64,000 nucleotides of DNA from Desulfoluna limicola (GTDB lineage: Bacteria; Desulfobacterota; Desulfobacteria; Desulfobacterales; Desulfolunaceae): positions 4,363,501 to 4,427,500 of the forward strand of contig NZ_AP024488.1 in the NCBI RefSeq assembly GCF_021654575.1, given 5' to 3'. Positions 36,177 to 45,749 of the stretch are shown piece by piece; within the stretch, counting starts at the first letter, position 1; every line of letters begins with the position of its first letter. A program made the translations under genes and the position numbers. The notes under the pieces were generated by a model that had not been told where the DNA came from, made no database searches, and saw only the letters and a program-made list of their open reading frames with translations.

Positions 36177-37481
36177 CTATGCCTGACCGACACACGCTTC
36201 AGCAGCCCGGAAGGCTGTGGCAATGGAGATCCCGGCTCCGCTCTTTTCCCGCTTCCAGTCCTGATGGGCAAGAATACTTCCTGCCACATAGAGATTCGGG
36301 TTTACCACAGAGCCATCTGCAGAAAGGGGATGCATCTGGCGATCGGCCATAACCCCTGCCCGGTTGACGGCGTGCCCGCGAGGGTCAAAGAGGTTACACC
36401 GGTGCCACTCATCCCGTGTCTGGGGCTGGGCAACATGAAGATTTAGAAGGGGCTCCGAGACGAGGCAGCGGTCTCCGGTCAGTCCGCCCCCCATGAAACG
36501 GCCTGTGGCAAGGATCATCCTGCGGGCTGAAATAACCGTCTCTTCTCCACGGAGGGAGGCGGTTACAGAAAAGCCCGCCTCACAATCTGAGACGGCTGTA
36601 ACCTTCCCCCCCACGAATGTGGCCACACCATACCGGGAAAAAGCCCGGTCCAGGGCCTCGCGCAAGCGAACGCCAGCGGCTGTAGGGGGCATACCCGGAA
36701 TTTCAAAACAGGGCACTCCAAGGGCTGATTCGATGTGCGCCATGGCCTCGTGACTCTTATCCATACCGAGGATAGGTGGCAAGCCGACAGCTTCGTGGCC
36801 GTCCAGATGAGGACGGATGGCCTGGATCAGGAGCTCCCGACCTGCGGGAAGGTCCAACTCCCGTGCGAGGGCCTCAGGGTAGAGGTCCCCGGGCCGCCCC
36901 AAACCTTCGGGAGCGATCTCCACTGCGGAAAGTCCGGGCCAGACTGTGCCGGCAGACTGTGCCACCTGACGCGCCTGAAACCCTTTAAGACCCCGAATGC
37001 CCACGATGAGGGTTTTTGATTTCTTTTCAAACGCGTCGGCACCCGCCGCCATGGATTTCGGCAGGGCATAGCTTGCCTTGACGGTCCCCACGCTGGTGAT
37101 CACGCGGGCATTTTTTTCACAGGCGACATACATCAGACCTTCATGGGCGAGCAATTCAAGAAACCCGTCAAATGCACGTCGAATGGCTTGAGCCCCGAGT
37201 TTGCCGTAAGGGTGCCCCGGCCCTGATTGAATCAACCCCTCCAGGGTCTCCCAGGGCTGGTCGGTGTATCGCCTCTCGCCGGGCATCATCCCTACGAGAT
37301 CGAACAGTCCACTGGAAAGGGGGAGCTGGCTTCCACTTCCCACGACAGCCACAGAGAGCCCCTTGCTGGCGGCAAACAAGGCGGCGGCACTTCCTGCCAG
37401 CCCATTTCCAACCACCACGACATCCCAATTCCCGGCCCAGGTATCCCCGGCCTTCTCGCCATGACACAAGGGATTATTCAT
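36177..37481 (-). CDS. glpB: Anaerobic glycerol-3-phosphate dehydrogenase subunit B
   Basis: 434 residues from the ATG at 37481 (GGAGGTGG upstream), overlapping the end of glpA by 8 bases. The N-terminal FAD/NAD Rossmann motif is VVVVGNGLAGSAAALFAASKG, and the C-terminal half carries RRMILATGRFMGGGL. GlpB is the middle subunit linking GlpA to the quinone pool through GlpC. No glpC follows: the next feature is a repeat and then ssb. Confidence 0.92.
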   Translation of the reverse strand: MNNPLCHGEKAGDTWAGNWDVVVVGNGLAGSAAALFAASKGLSVAVVGSGSQLPLSSGLFDLVGMMPGERRYTDQPWETLEGLIQSGPGHPYGKLGAQAIRRAFDGFLELLAHEGLMYVACEKNARVITSVGTVKASYALPKSMAAGADAFEKKSKTLIVGIRGLKGFQARQVAQSAGTVWPGLSAVEIAPEGLGRPGDLYPEALARELDLPAGRELLIQAIRPHLDGHEAVGLPPILGMDKSHEAMAHIESALGVPCFEIPGMPPTAAGVRLREALDRAFSRYGVATFVGGKVTAVSDCEAGFSVTASLRGEETVISARRMILATGRFMGGGLTGDRCLVSEPLLNLHVAQPQTRDEWHRCNLFDPRGHAVNRAGVMADRQMHPLSADGSVVNPNLYVAGSILAHQDWKREKSGAGISIATAFRAAEACVGQA

Positions 37482-39033
37482 GATCCACCTCCATTCCAAA
37501 CAAGCCGCACTGCAAGGCCTCATGAAGTTCTGCACGGGCCAGGTTTTCACCCCAGGAGACAGGCCGCATCCCCTTCCAACGCTCTTTGTAAAATCGCTCA
37601 AGACCGGAGATACCCGCATCGCCCGTCAAGTGTCCCTCACCGTACATCCAGGCGGCCAGCCGAAGCCCACAGAAACTTCCCTGGCAAGGCCCCTTGCCCA
37701 CACGGCTTCGAAGCCCCACTTCCACAAGGCCATTGGCAAGCCCCTGGCTTCTCAAGGACGTGACCAGGGAGGTGACCACGGACTCAGAGACCATCTCACA
37801 CTCACAAATCATTCCATCTTCGGCCTGATGCCCTGCCATCCACCTCTTGGGGGCCGCGCCGGGCTCGGTCCACATGGCATCGCCGCTTGCCGGAAGGGGA
37901 CGAATCCGGGTCAGGCAAGGACCTCCCGCTGCAAGGTACCCGCAAACGGCATCGGCTGCCTTTTCCGCCATAAGGCGGTAGGTGGTGAGCTTGCCACCGG
38001 TGATGGTAAAAAGGTTTTCCACCCCTTCTTCGCCATGGTCAATCAGCTTGAAACCACGGCTGACGCTTCGGTCATCGGCTCCGGACGAAGACCCGAACAA
38101 GGGACGGACGCCGCTGTAGGCACGAATCATGCGGGTTTTGGCGAGGGCAGGGATCATCAATGACGACTCTTCCACAATCCGGTCCACCTCAGCGGGTGTC
38201 GGCCAGGCCGCATCGGGGTCATCCACCGTGCTGGAGGTGGTCCCCACAATGGAGACAGTCCCTCCGGGAACGATGATATCGGCATCGGAGGGGCGACGAA
38301 GACGGTTCACGACCCGACTTGCGATTCGATGGTCTGTCACCACAAGGCTGCCCTTGGAGCAACGAACCTCGGTGTGGGCACCGGCAATGGAGGCGACCTT
38401 TCCGGCCCAGGCTCCGGCAGCGTTGACCACGCAGGAGGTCTCCACCTCAAGGGCCTCGCCTGTCACCCTGCGCGTCAAAAGTGCATGGGTAATCCGCGCC
38501 CCCTGCCGCTTCACACCGGTCAATGCGGTACCACAGAGTAGCTCAGCTCCATGGCTTAGTGCATCGGCCACGTTGTCAAGGGAGAGGCGAAAAGGGTCCA
38601 CCGCAGCGTCGTTGACTTCATAGGCGGTAACAAGACGATCTGAAAGGCTGGGTTCGAGAGCCCGGGCCTCCTCCACATCCATCTGACGGTGTGGAATACC
38701 GCATTGCGAGAGGTGGCCTTTAAAGTCGGCCATGTCATTTTCATCGTCCCCTTCAACCCCCACAAACAGGCCACCGGTGGCCTCGATGCATTGGGGGGAC
38801 ATCTCACGGAGCAGGGCGTTCTCGTCCCGGCACTCTTCCGCAGACTCTTTGTCCGAAAAGACATAACGCGCACCGCTGTGGAGAAGCCCGTGGTTCCCGC
38901 CGGAGGCTCCCGAGTTGATGTCTCCGCGCTCCACAAGAAGAACCGAGAGGCCACGAAGTGCCAGGTCTCGTGCCACACCGCAGCCGGTCGCCCCGGCTCC
39001 GATGACTGTAACATCGGCTTTCATTTGTTTCAT
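37474..39033 (-). CDS. glpA: Anaerobic glycerol-3-phosphate dehydrogenase subunit A
   Basis: 519 residues from the ATG at 39033. FAD-binding DVTVIGAGATGCGVARDLAL at the start and RGLSVLLVERGDINSGASGG match GlpA. The C-terminal domain holds the Bfd-like Cys set (CECEMVSES and CQGSFCG) for a [2Fe-2S] cluster. It oxidises glycerol-3-phosphate to dihydroxyacetone phosphate. It is first in a glpA-glpB operon and divergent from a DeoR regulator. Confidence 0.95.
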   Translation of the reverse strand: MKQMKADVTVIGAGATGCGVARDLALRGLSVLLVERGDINSGASGGNHGLLHSGARYVFSDKESAEECRDENALLREMSPQCIEATGGLFVGVEGDDENDMADFKGHLSQCGIPHRQMDVEEARALEPSLSDRLVTAYEVNDAAVDPFRLSLDNVADALSHGAELLCGTALTGVKRQGARITHALLTRRVTGEALEVETSCVVNAAGAWAGKVASIAGAHTEVRCSKGSLVVTDHRIASRVVNRLRRPSDADIIVPGGTVSIVGTTSSTVDDPDAAWPTPAEVDRIVEESSLMIPALAKTRMIRAYSGVRPLFGSSSGADDRSVSRGFKLIDHGEEGVENLFTITGGKLTTYRLMAEKAADAVCGYLAAGGPCLTRIRPLPASGDAMWTEPGAAPKRWMAGHQAEDGMICECEMVSESVVTSLVTSLRSQGLANGLVEVGLRSRVGKGPCQGSFCGLRLAAWMYGEGHLTGDAGISGLERFYKERWKGMRPVSWGENLARAELHEALQCGLFGMEVDHE

Positions 39034-39469
39034 AATCACTGATGGCTCCGTAAATAGTCTGAAATCACCTATCTTAAGAGGCTTCCCGCACCCGCGTGTG
39101 ACACAACCGGAATTCAAGTGAGACGTCAAAAGACTCCGAATGTCGGAATGTTCGGTTTCCAAAATATGACCCGCCCCGGGGGCCTCGACCGGACACAAAC
39201 CATCAACCCCCTGAAATGTCGCAGCAAATAGCACGCAGCAACGGGGGACATCCGATCACAAGCGATGGTTCGGATTCGATCTTCTTGCCATACATGGCCT
39301 CCATATTGTTCACAACACAACATAAATTTTCGGTTTTGAAAACAAAAAAACGCAATTCCCGCCCACCCGAACTGGCATAATATGTCTTGAGAAAAAGGGA
39401 TTACGATGCTATCAAAGGATTAAACGGACTATGTTCGTTCTTAAAAAAAACGAAAAAAGGAGTGTAGAG
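39034..39469. other. Divergent glpA/regulator control region
   Basis: About 430 bases. ATGTTCG-type half-sites reminiscent of GlpR boxes occur near 39148 (AATGTTCGGTTT), 39266 (TGGTTCGGATTCG) and 39430 (CTATGTTCGTTC). No perfect operator palindrome was found, so these are only candidates. Confidence 0.4.
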
Positions 39470-40285
39470 GTGAACACCGCAGAACAAGAATACAATGCGG
39501 CGGACGTAATCCGAACCCTGCCGAGACGACAAAAAGCAATTTATGACATGGTCCTCGAAAAGGGTTTTGTTTCCATTGAAGGGCTCTCCCAGCACTTCTC
39601 CGTAACGCCCCAGACCATCCGACGGGATATCAACAACCTCTGCAGTGCCAAACTGCTCCAGAGATACCATGGAGGCGCAGGCCTCCTGAACAGCGTGGAG
39701 AACTTCACCTACTCCACTCGTAAATCCCTGTGTTCGGAAGAGAAAATCCGCGTGGCCAAGCACGTGGCCCAGTTCATCCCCAACAACGCCTCTCTTTTTC
39801 TGGACATCGGAACATCCACCGAAGAGGTGGCCCGGGCCCTGGTGGACAAAACCGGCCTGCGGGTGATCACCAACAACCTGAACGTCGCCTCCACCCTGGG
39901 ACAGAACCGCGGGTTTGAAATCCTGGTCTCAGGCGGGGTGGTTCGAAACCACGACCTCGGCATCACCGGCGAAGCGGCCATCGACTTTATCAGCCAGTTC
40001 AAGGTGGACTTCGGCATCATCTCCGTTGCCGGCATCGACCCCGACGGCACCCTCATCGACTTCGACTACAACGAAGTGCGCATTGCCCGGGCCATCATGA
40101 GCAACTCCCGCCAGGTCTTCCTCGTGGCCGACCACTCCAAGTTCAACCGAAGCGCCATGGTGCGCATCGGCAACCTGGAAGAGGTGGACGCCCTCTTCAC
40201 CGACCGCACCCCCCCTGCCAAATTCCTGGAGATCATCAAACGGGGCGACGTGGCACTGCATGTGGCACCCAGCGAGAAACACTAA
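39470..40285 (+). CDS. DeoR/GlpR-family regulator
   Basis: 271 residues from a GTG at 39470, which follows AAAGGAG by 7 bases; an ATG at 39431 would add 13 residues but has a poor site. The N-terminal winged HTH (FVSIEGLSQHFSVTPQTIRR) is typical of DeoR. The effector domain has the phosphosugar-binding features LFLDIGTSTEEVARAL and VTNN-like ITNNLNVA. Divergence from glpA suggests a glycerol-3-phosphate-responsive repressor of glpAB (GlpR-like). That assignment rests on context. Confidence 0.9.
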   Translation: MNTAEQEYNAADVIRTLPRRQKAIYDMVLEKGFVSIEGLSQHFSVTPQTIRRDINNLCSAKLLQRYHGGAGLLNSVENFTYSTRKSLCSEEKIRVAKHVAQFIPNNASLFLDIGTSTEEVARALVDKTGLRVITNNLNVASTLGQNRGFEILVSGGVVRNHDLGITGEAAIDFISQFKVDFGIISVAGIDPDGTLIDFDYNEVRIARAIMSNSRQVFLVADHSKFNRSAMVRIGNLEEVDALFTDRTPPAKFLEIIKRGDVALHVAPSEKH

Positions 40286-40291
40286 GAGCAC

Positions 40292-40410
40292 GCCTCCGGC
40301 GGCCAGGGGATAATCCCCTGGACCCCACATTGCAAATGCGCCTTGCCCTTCGTTCCTCAGGGCAAGCCACATTCGCCTCAGGCTGAGGGTAAATCCTGAG
40401 GTAGTGACAT
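40292..40410. repeat. Mosaic intergenic repeat, unit 13 (D left end)
   Basis: It starts GCCTCCGGCGGC, 7 bases after the regulator's stop, followed by the D hairpin CCAGGGGATAATCCCCTGG and CATTGCAAATGCG. I could not find a matching right terminus, so the end coordinate is approximate. Confidence 0.7.
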
Positions 40411-40451
40411 CTCTGACGCGACCACTGAAGAAAAGAGACTCAAAAAATACA

Positions 40452-40488
40452 AAAGGCCACCCCATTACTGGAGTGGCCTTTCTTTTTT
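40452..40488 (+). terminator. Intrinsic terminator of the DeoR-type gene
   Basis: AAAGGCCACCCC pairs with GGAGTGGCCTTT with one mismatch, followed by CTTTTTTT. Confidence 0.88.
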
Positions 40489-40606
40489 TCAAGAAGAACC
40501 CTTAAAAAACGGCTCTTTTATTCAGGGTGTGCCCTCACCGGACAGGTTCGGTTGCCCCCTGACAATGCCGGGCAAAAGGGTCAAAGGTGGGATACCTTAC
40601 GCCCGT

Positions 40607-40630
40607 GGGCTTCGACGAATGCCGAAGCCC
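40607..40630. terminator. Hairpin after the FadL-type gene
   Basis: GGGCTTCG pairs with CGAAGCCC around an 8-nt loop, 14 bases past the stop codon on the minus strand. There is no T-run. Confidence 0.5.
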
Positions 40631-40643
40631 GGTGTTGTTTCAT

Positions 40644-42230
40644 TTAGAAACGGGCGGTCAGGGTCACGCCCGCACCCAGGATGTATCCATCGGCGCTAGC
40701 AGAAACCACGTTGTCCTGAAAGCTATGATTCAAGTTGTCACTCTCTCCACCCAGATGGCGTGCCTGCTCGATGTCGGTGTACTGAAGCACGGTGTCGATG
40801 GTGTAGCGACCGAAGTTGAACCCGGCACCCAGGGAGTAGGTCTTCTTGTCGGCATCGGGCCACTGCATATCCAGAGTGGTATCCGGAATGGGCGTGGGGT
40901 CGTAGAAATAACCGCCGCGCAGGGTGACCATGTCGTTGAGGATGTACTCCATACCAAAGCGAAGCTGCTTGGTATCTTCCCAATCCCTGTCAAATCTTTC
41001 TTCACTAATGGATGCCGGAATACCATTAATGATAGTAACCTCCATGGGGCTACCAAGCACTGAGAGTTGCTCCTTGTTGATACTCCAATCAGTCCAGACC
41101 ACGTCACACTCAATAGAGAATTTGTTGTGGGGCTGGTAGCGCACACCGGCCTGGATCTGCTGAGGGTGATTGTAGTCCATGGTTGCGGTGCCCGACTTAA
41201 CGCCATCAAGCAATACATCCCCCTCAAAGTCAGCATCGCATTCACTACGGTAGGTCAAACCAAGGGTGATCGTCTCATTGGGCTTGTACATCACCCCAAC
41301 ATTGTAGGAGTAGTTGAGGTCGTCTTCCAGCTCCATTCCAATGGTTTTATTATGCATATCCGAAGGCACCCCCATCAGATCAGCCCCAGTCAAATACTGG
41401 TTTGGAGCTGCAGGGTTCGCCAGAGCACCCATAATGTCTCTGTACTTGGTATATGTTGCAATTTCAGTAGGAGTAAGTGGATTACCAGAAGGACCTACGC
41501 CACCGGTAAGGACACTTTGGTAGAATGCCGCCGCTGCAGCCGTATTAGCCTGCCCAGCCCCATCTATGATGCCTTGAACCACGCCTGCAAAGGGAACCTT
41601 CGCTGTAGCGGCATTGTTATCATGATCAATCTCATAACTTCCGACATCCTTAAGATACTTCGTCGTATCTGCCCCCGCCTCAGACTTGCCGATGGTAACA
41701 CCCACACCAAATGCGAGTTTGTCATTAACTTTATAAGAAAGAGTCGGAGTGACACCATAACGCTTGTAATAGGAATGGTAAGAGCTATATGAACCGGGAT
41801 TCTTGGTGGGCTCCTTTTCCCAATCCAACTCCAGCCCCCAGGGAGCATAAACAGCAACACCCAACGCAAAGGTATCATTAATCTTCTGGGCGTATCCCAT
41901 GTGAGGCGCTACCAGAATACTGGACTCATCTTCAAAACTGCTTGGATCAATCAAATTATTCGACATATTGGCGCGCTCAGTCACCGTAAAATCGGACATC
42001 TTAATGGTGGGGTCAATGAGATGAACCCCTGCGGAGAAAACCTTCCCCTCGATCTGGGAAAGACCTGCCGGGTTGTAGTACGCGGCAAAGGGGTCATCGG
42101 CAGTAGCGGAATAGGCACCACCCAGGGCGGTGGCCCGAGCCCCGATACCGAACGTGTCAACAGAACCTGCATAAGCCATCGTTGAGGCGGCAAGAACACA
42201 CACAGCCGCACAAGCTAAACGTTTCACCAT
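40644..42230 (-). CDS. FadL/OmpP1/TodX outer-membrane transporter
   Basis: 528 residues from the ATG at 42230 (AAGGAGG upstream). A cleavable signal peptide (LACAAVCVLAASTMAYA) is followed by the family opening FGIGARATALGGAYSATADD and NPAGLSQIEG. The remainder is beta-barrel-like with alternating aromatic residues, ending in the typical terminal Phe (TLTARF). FadL proteins form a lateral-exit barrel for long-chain fatty acids or hydrocarbons. It is divergent from a V4R-domain sigma-54 activator that probably controls it. It fits functionally with the FadN/thiolase genes. Confidence 0.92.
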   Translation of the reverse strand: MVKRLACAAVCVLAASTMAYAGSVDTFGIGARATALGGAYSATADDPFAAYYNPAGLSQIEGKVFSAGVHLIDPTIKMSDFTVTERANMSNNLIDPSSFEDESSILVAPHMGYAQKINDTFALGVAVYAPWGLELDWEKEPTKNPGSYSSYHSYYKRYGVTPTLSYKVNDKLAFGVGVTIGKSEAGADTTKYLKDVGSYEIDHDNNAATAKVPFAGVVQGIIDGAGQANTAAAAAFYQSVLTGGVGPSGNPLTPTEIATYTKYRDIMGALANPAAPNQYLTGADLMGVPSDMHNKTIGMELEDDLNYSYNVGVMYKPNETITLGLTYRSECDADFEGDVLLDGVKSGTATMDYNHPQQIQAGVRYQPHNKFSIECDVVWTDWSINKEQLSVLGSPMEVTIINGIPASISEERFDRDWEDTKQLRFGMEYILNDMVTLRGGYFYDPTPIPDTTLDMQWPDADKKTYSLGAGFNFGRYTIDTVLQYTDIEQARHLGGESDNLNHSFQDNVVSASADGYILGAGVTLTARF

Positions 42231-42637
42231 AATTTCCTCCTTCATTGCATTGCAGCGACGCCCCGGAGCGCGGAGCCTGAATCATCCCTTCATACCGGTG
42301 CCACACCCATAAACACCGTCCCGCCAGACACACAGACATCCCTTAACCATTGCATGCGACGAGCTACCGGAGGATTCGAGGATCCCACCCCACTCACAGG
42401 GGCCAAAAACCGACCGTACGGAACAATAGACACAAGGTGCACAATCAACCGACGTTTAATTCATCATGACAAACGCCGCATTCGCGACCACTGTTCACGC
42501 AAGCCGCATAGCACTGTATCACCCTTCTACCCCAGGTCAATTCTGCAACCATCGTGCCACCATGCGAACATTGGTCATTACACAATCATTCCACGACATT
42601 CCAGGATTCACGGGGCTTTTGCGTTAATTAGACCCGC

Positions 42638-42705
42638 ATTTCATATTGAAATTATCATTTCAAAATGATATTCATGCTTTTCTTTATGGAATTTCAAATT
42701 GGAAT
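42638..42705. promoter_or_regulatory. Cluster of TTTCA/TGAAA palindromes
   Basis: Three adjacent AT-rich palindromes: ATTTCATATTGAAAT (42638-42652, perfect), ATCATTTCAAAATGAT (42654-42669, perfect) and ATTTCAAATTGGAAT (42691-42705, one mismatch). They lie directly upstream of the sigma-54 activator start and are candidate binding sites for it. Confidence 0.55.
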
Positions 42706-42713
42706 TGAATGGT

Positions 42714-44330
42714 ATGTTAGCTGAGCAACTCTCCCCCTCTGAAATTATCACCCAGGACCCCAACAACGGGTTCCCCCTTTTCGGCCCCAGCCGCATCCTG
42801 AGCATCAGCATCGCCACCCTGGAACGTTTTCACCGGGACTTTGTGGAGATGGTGGACAAGACCACCCGCAAGCGTATCGCCGAAAGGCTGAGCTATGAAG
42901 TAGGGCTGGGCCAGGCAACCACCCTCTCAAGCCTTTACGTCTTCCCCTCTCCGGTGGAACACCTTCGGGCAGGAAGCAAACTTCGAGGCCTCACCGGCTA
43001 CTGCCATGAAAACATCGCCACCCTTGAGACCACGCCGGAAGGCAAGCTGATCCGATTCACCGGCAACTGGACGGAGTCCTTTGAAACCACGATCTTCCTC
43101 AAGGCATCTGACCGTAACGGACAAGGACTTTCCGATGAGCCGGTGTGCATCGCGTTGTGCGGGATCCTGAGCGGGTATGCATCGGCAGTTTTTGGGGAGG
43201 AAATACTGGTAAGAGAAACGGCCTGCCAGGCCATGGGGGAAACAAGCTGTCACTTTGAAGGAAGGCCCGCAGCAGAGTGGGGCCATGGGGACACCCCGTC
43301 CTATCATAATGAGGACAACGGTGGGACCCTTGAGAGCAACATTATCAAGCTGAGGGAAAAACTGGGGATCGAAAAAAACCGCCCCTCGACGCCCTTTTTC
43401 GCCACCACGTCTCCGGTCTGCAAAGCCGCCAGCTTTAAAAGTATCCTGGACCGAACCGACAAGGTGGCGCCCACGGATGCCACGGTCCTGATCTTAGGGG
43501 AAAGCGGGTCAGGGAAAGAGGTGGTGGCACGACGGATCCATGCCGGATCCAAACGCAAACAGGCCCCTTTTTTAGCCATCAACTGCGCGGCCCTCTCCCC
43601 GGACCTCCTTGAGTCAGAACTCTTCGGCCATGTTCGAGGCGCCTTTACAGGTGCGGAAAAAAACAAAAAGGGCCTCTTTGTCCAAGCCGGCGAAGGGACC
43701 ATTTTCCTGGATGAGATCGGGGACATGCCCCTGCTCATCCAGGGAAAACTTCTCCGTGCCCTGCAGGAGCGGGAGGTACGCCCCGTGGGCGGGCTTGAGG
43801 ACATTCCGGTGAAAGCACGCATCGTGGCAGCCACCAACCGAAACCTTGCCGAGATGGCCCGGAAAGGAGCCTTTCGACAGGACCTCTACTACCGGCTCTC
43901 CGTCTTCCCCATCACCCTGCCCTCCCTCATGGAGCGCAAGGAAGACATCCTGCCCCTGGCCAACACCGCCCTGCAGAAACGCTCTCCCGGCCACCCCGGG
44001 CTAACCCCCGCCGCCGAAGCGGCTCTCTTGAGCCACACCTGGCCGGGCAACGTCCGAGAGCTGGAAAACTGGGTGGAGCACGGCCTGATCCTCGCCGGGG
44101 AAAACCCCATTGACGCAGCGGACCTCCCGGAAGCCCACACCGCCACACCCCAGGCAACCCCCAGCCAAGGCATCGATGGTGACCTCCCCAGCCTGGAAGA
44201 GCTCACCCACCGCTACATGGAAAAAGTGCTCGACCATACCCACGGCAACAAAAAAGAGGCTGCCCAGATCCTCGGCATCGGCACCGCCACCCTCTGGCGA
44301 CACCTTAAAAAAAGCGCCATCCATGGTTAA
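42714..44330 (+). CDS. XylR/DmpR-type sigma-54-dependent activator with V4R domain
   Basis: 538 residues from the ATG at 42714; a TTG at 42699 is possible. The N-terminal 200 residues are a XylR_N/V4R sensor, including [16 protein letters not shown] with the conserved Cys pair. The AAA+ domain has Walker A GESGSGKE, the sigma-54 contact loop GAFTGA and Walker [10 protein letters not shown] Fis-type HTH ends the protein ([20 protein letters not shown]). Relatives sense aromatic or hydrocarbon ligands directly. Divergence from the FadL-type porin suggests it senses an imported hydrophobic compound. Confidence 0.93.
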   Translation: MLAEQLSPSEIITQDPNNGFPLFGPSRILSISIATLERFHRDFVEMVDKTTRKRIAERLSYEVGLGQATTLSSLYVFPSPVEHLRAGSKLRGLTGYCHENIATLETTPEGKLIRFTGNWTESFETTIFLKASDRNGQGLSDEPVCIALCGILSGYASAVFGEEILVRETACQAMGETSCHFEGRPAAEWGHGDTPSYHNEDNGGTLESNIIKLREKLGIEKNRPSTPFFATTSPVCKAASFKSILDRTDKVAPTDATVLILGESGSGKEVVARRIHAGSKRKQAPFLAINCAALSPDLLESELFGHVRGAFTGAEKNKKGLFVQAGEGTIFLDEIGDMPLLIQGKLLRALQEREVRPVGGLEDIPVKARIVAATNRNLAEMARKGAFRQDLYYRLSVFPITLPSLMERKEDILPLANTALQKRSPGHPGLTPAAEAALLSHTWPGNVRELENWVEHGLILAGENPIDAADLPEAHTATPQATPSQGIDGDLPSLEELTHRYMEKVLDHTHGNKKEAAQILGIGTATLWRHLKKSAIHG

Positions 44331-44344
44331 AACTCGATAAAAAC

Positions 44345-44728
44345 AGCCTCCGGCGGCAAGGTGCGCCGCCTTGAAAGCGGGTTCGCAAATGCTCCCGCCC
44401 CTCGTTCCTCGGGGCGATCACATTTGCTGACGGGCATCGCCCGTGGATAAGGCCGATGCGAAGACATCGTGCATCGCAAGTGCATGTTACAATATGAAAC
44501 AAAGCATCCACACCAAGCCTTAATCCTGGTTTTCAATACATGCAGCAAAGCCCCTTCCATCTTTTTCAAACCAAAACCGATACAGCATAAATTGTACCAC
44601 CTTACCCACATAACCTAGAGACTTACGGCGAAGCCTATGACTGCTTTTTCAGGAAGAGTCGAACGAAGACCGAGACCAAATCGCATTCGCAATAAGCTTT
44701 CGAGGTGGCTCACCTCGCCGCCGGAGGC
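44345..44728. repeat. Mosaic intergenic repeat, unit 14 (A ends on both sides)
   Basis: Left: GCCTCCGGCGGC with AAGGTG-CGC-CGCCTT. Right: TTTCGAGGTGGCTCACCTCG, then CCGCCGGAGGC. At 384 bp it fills the space between the activator gene and the comM remnant. The centre shares GCATCGCAAGTGCATG with the unit at 21507. Confidence 0.82.
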
Positions 44729-44746
44729 CGGTTTTTCTTTGAGCTC

Positions 44747-45673
44747 TTACATGATATGAGCCGGCTGCGCCCCCCAAGGCGTTCGCTCCTCGACCCGTGA
44801 AAAGATTTCCCGGTACTGGATTGCTTCGGCGACGTGAGGGGTTTCAATGGCTTCCACCCCTTCAAGGTCTGCGATGGTGCGGGCCATTTTCAGGCAGCGC
44901 ATCCAGGCGCGTGCGGAGAGGCCCAGGCGCTTGACGGCTGTTTCAAGAAGGGCTTGGGATTCCTGGCTGATGACACAGAACTGCCGGACCTCCCGGCTTC
45001 CCATCTGGCCATTGAAGCGTACAGGAAGATCTTTGAACCGAATCGACTGACGGCTTACTGCGGCAACCACACGAGCCCTCACCGCCAACGAGGGTTCTCC
45101 CGTGGTCTTTTTACGCCCAGAGAGCTCGTCAAAGGAGACAGCCGGAACCTCCACGTGAAGGTCGATACGATCAAGAAGGGGCCCCGAGACCCGGCCCTGG
45201 TAGCGCTCCACCTGCACGGAGGAACAACGGCACTCACGCCCAGGGTGCGTTGCGTACCCGCAGGGACAGGGGTTCATGGCGCAGACAAGGAGAGTATCGC
45301 TGGGGTAGGTCACCTTGGTGCGGGCCCGGGCGATATGAACGAACCCGTCCTCCAAGGGCTGGCGCAGGACATCCAGAACGCGTTTTTTGAATTCGGGCAG
45401 CTCGTCCAGGAACAGCACCCCGTTGTGGGCGAGACTCACCTCCCCCGGTGTGGGGGTGTGACCGCCGCCTGTGAGGCCTGCATCGGAAATGGTGTGGTGG
45501 GGCGATCTCATGGGGCGGGTGACAACCAGGGGGGTCTCTCTGTCCAGAAGACCGGATACGGAGTGCACCCGTGTGGTTTCCAGGGCTTCTTCAAAGGCCA
45601 GGGGCGGCAAGATGGAGGGCAGCGCGCGGGCCAGCATCGTTTTACCAGACCCCGGGGGCCCGTTCATCAACAT
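44747..45673 (-). pseudogene. comM: comM, 3' part (separated by insertion)
   Basis: 308 codons encode the C-terminal part of the ComM/YifB Mg-chelatase-like AAA+ helicase. They start at MLMNGPPGSGKTMLARAL (Walker A) and continue through Walker B (GVLFLDELPEF) to the Mg_chelatase_C domain (RAWMRCLKMARTIADLEG). The rest of the gene is at 51704-52372, beyond a 6-kb element. The ATG at 45673 lies 2 bases from the junction, so a truncated product could be made, but it lacks the N-terminal domain. ComM drives branch migration during natural transformation. Confidence 0.93.
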
Positions 45674-45674
45674 G

Positions 45675-45692
45675 TTGTGTTACATTTAACCC
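45675..45692. other. Left attachment arm
   Basis: TTGTGTTACATTTAACCC matches, in inverse orientation, 15 of 18 bases of the arm at 51701-51718. It begins with the 5-bp core TTGTG and sits 58 bases before the integrase gene. Confidence 0.7.
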
Positions 45693-45749
45693 CTTGACCC
45701 TGTTGCTCGCTTCAGCTAAACCCACCTCCAGACATTCAAGGAGATTTCA

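Noticed and set aside
42290-42312. Sigma-54 promoter for the FadL-type gene (TGGCACCGGTATGAAG on the minus strand)
   Set aside because: The -24 half fits, but GC is missing at the -12 position. I could not find a better candidate.
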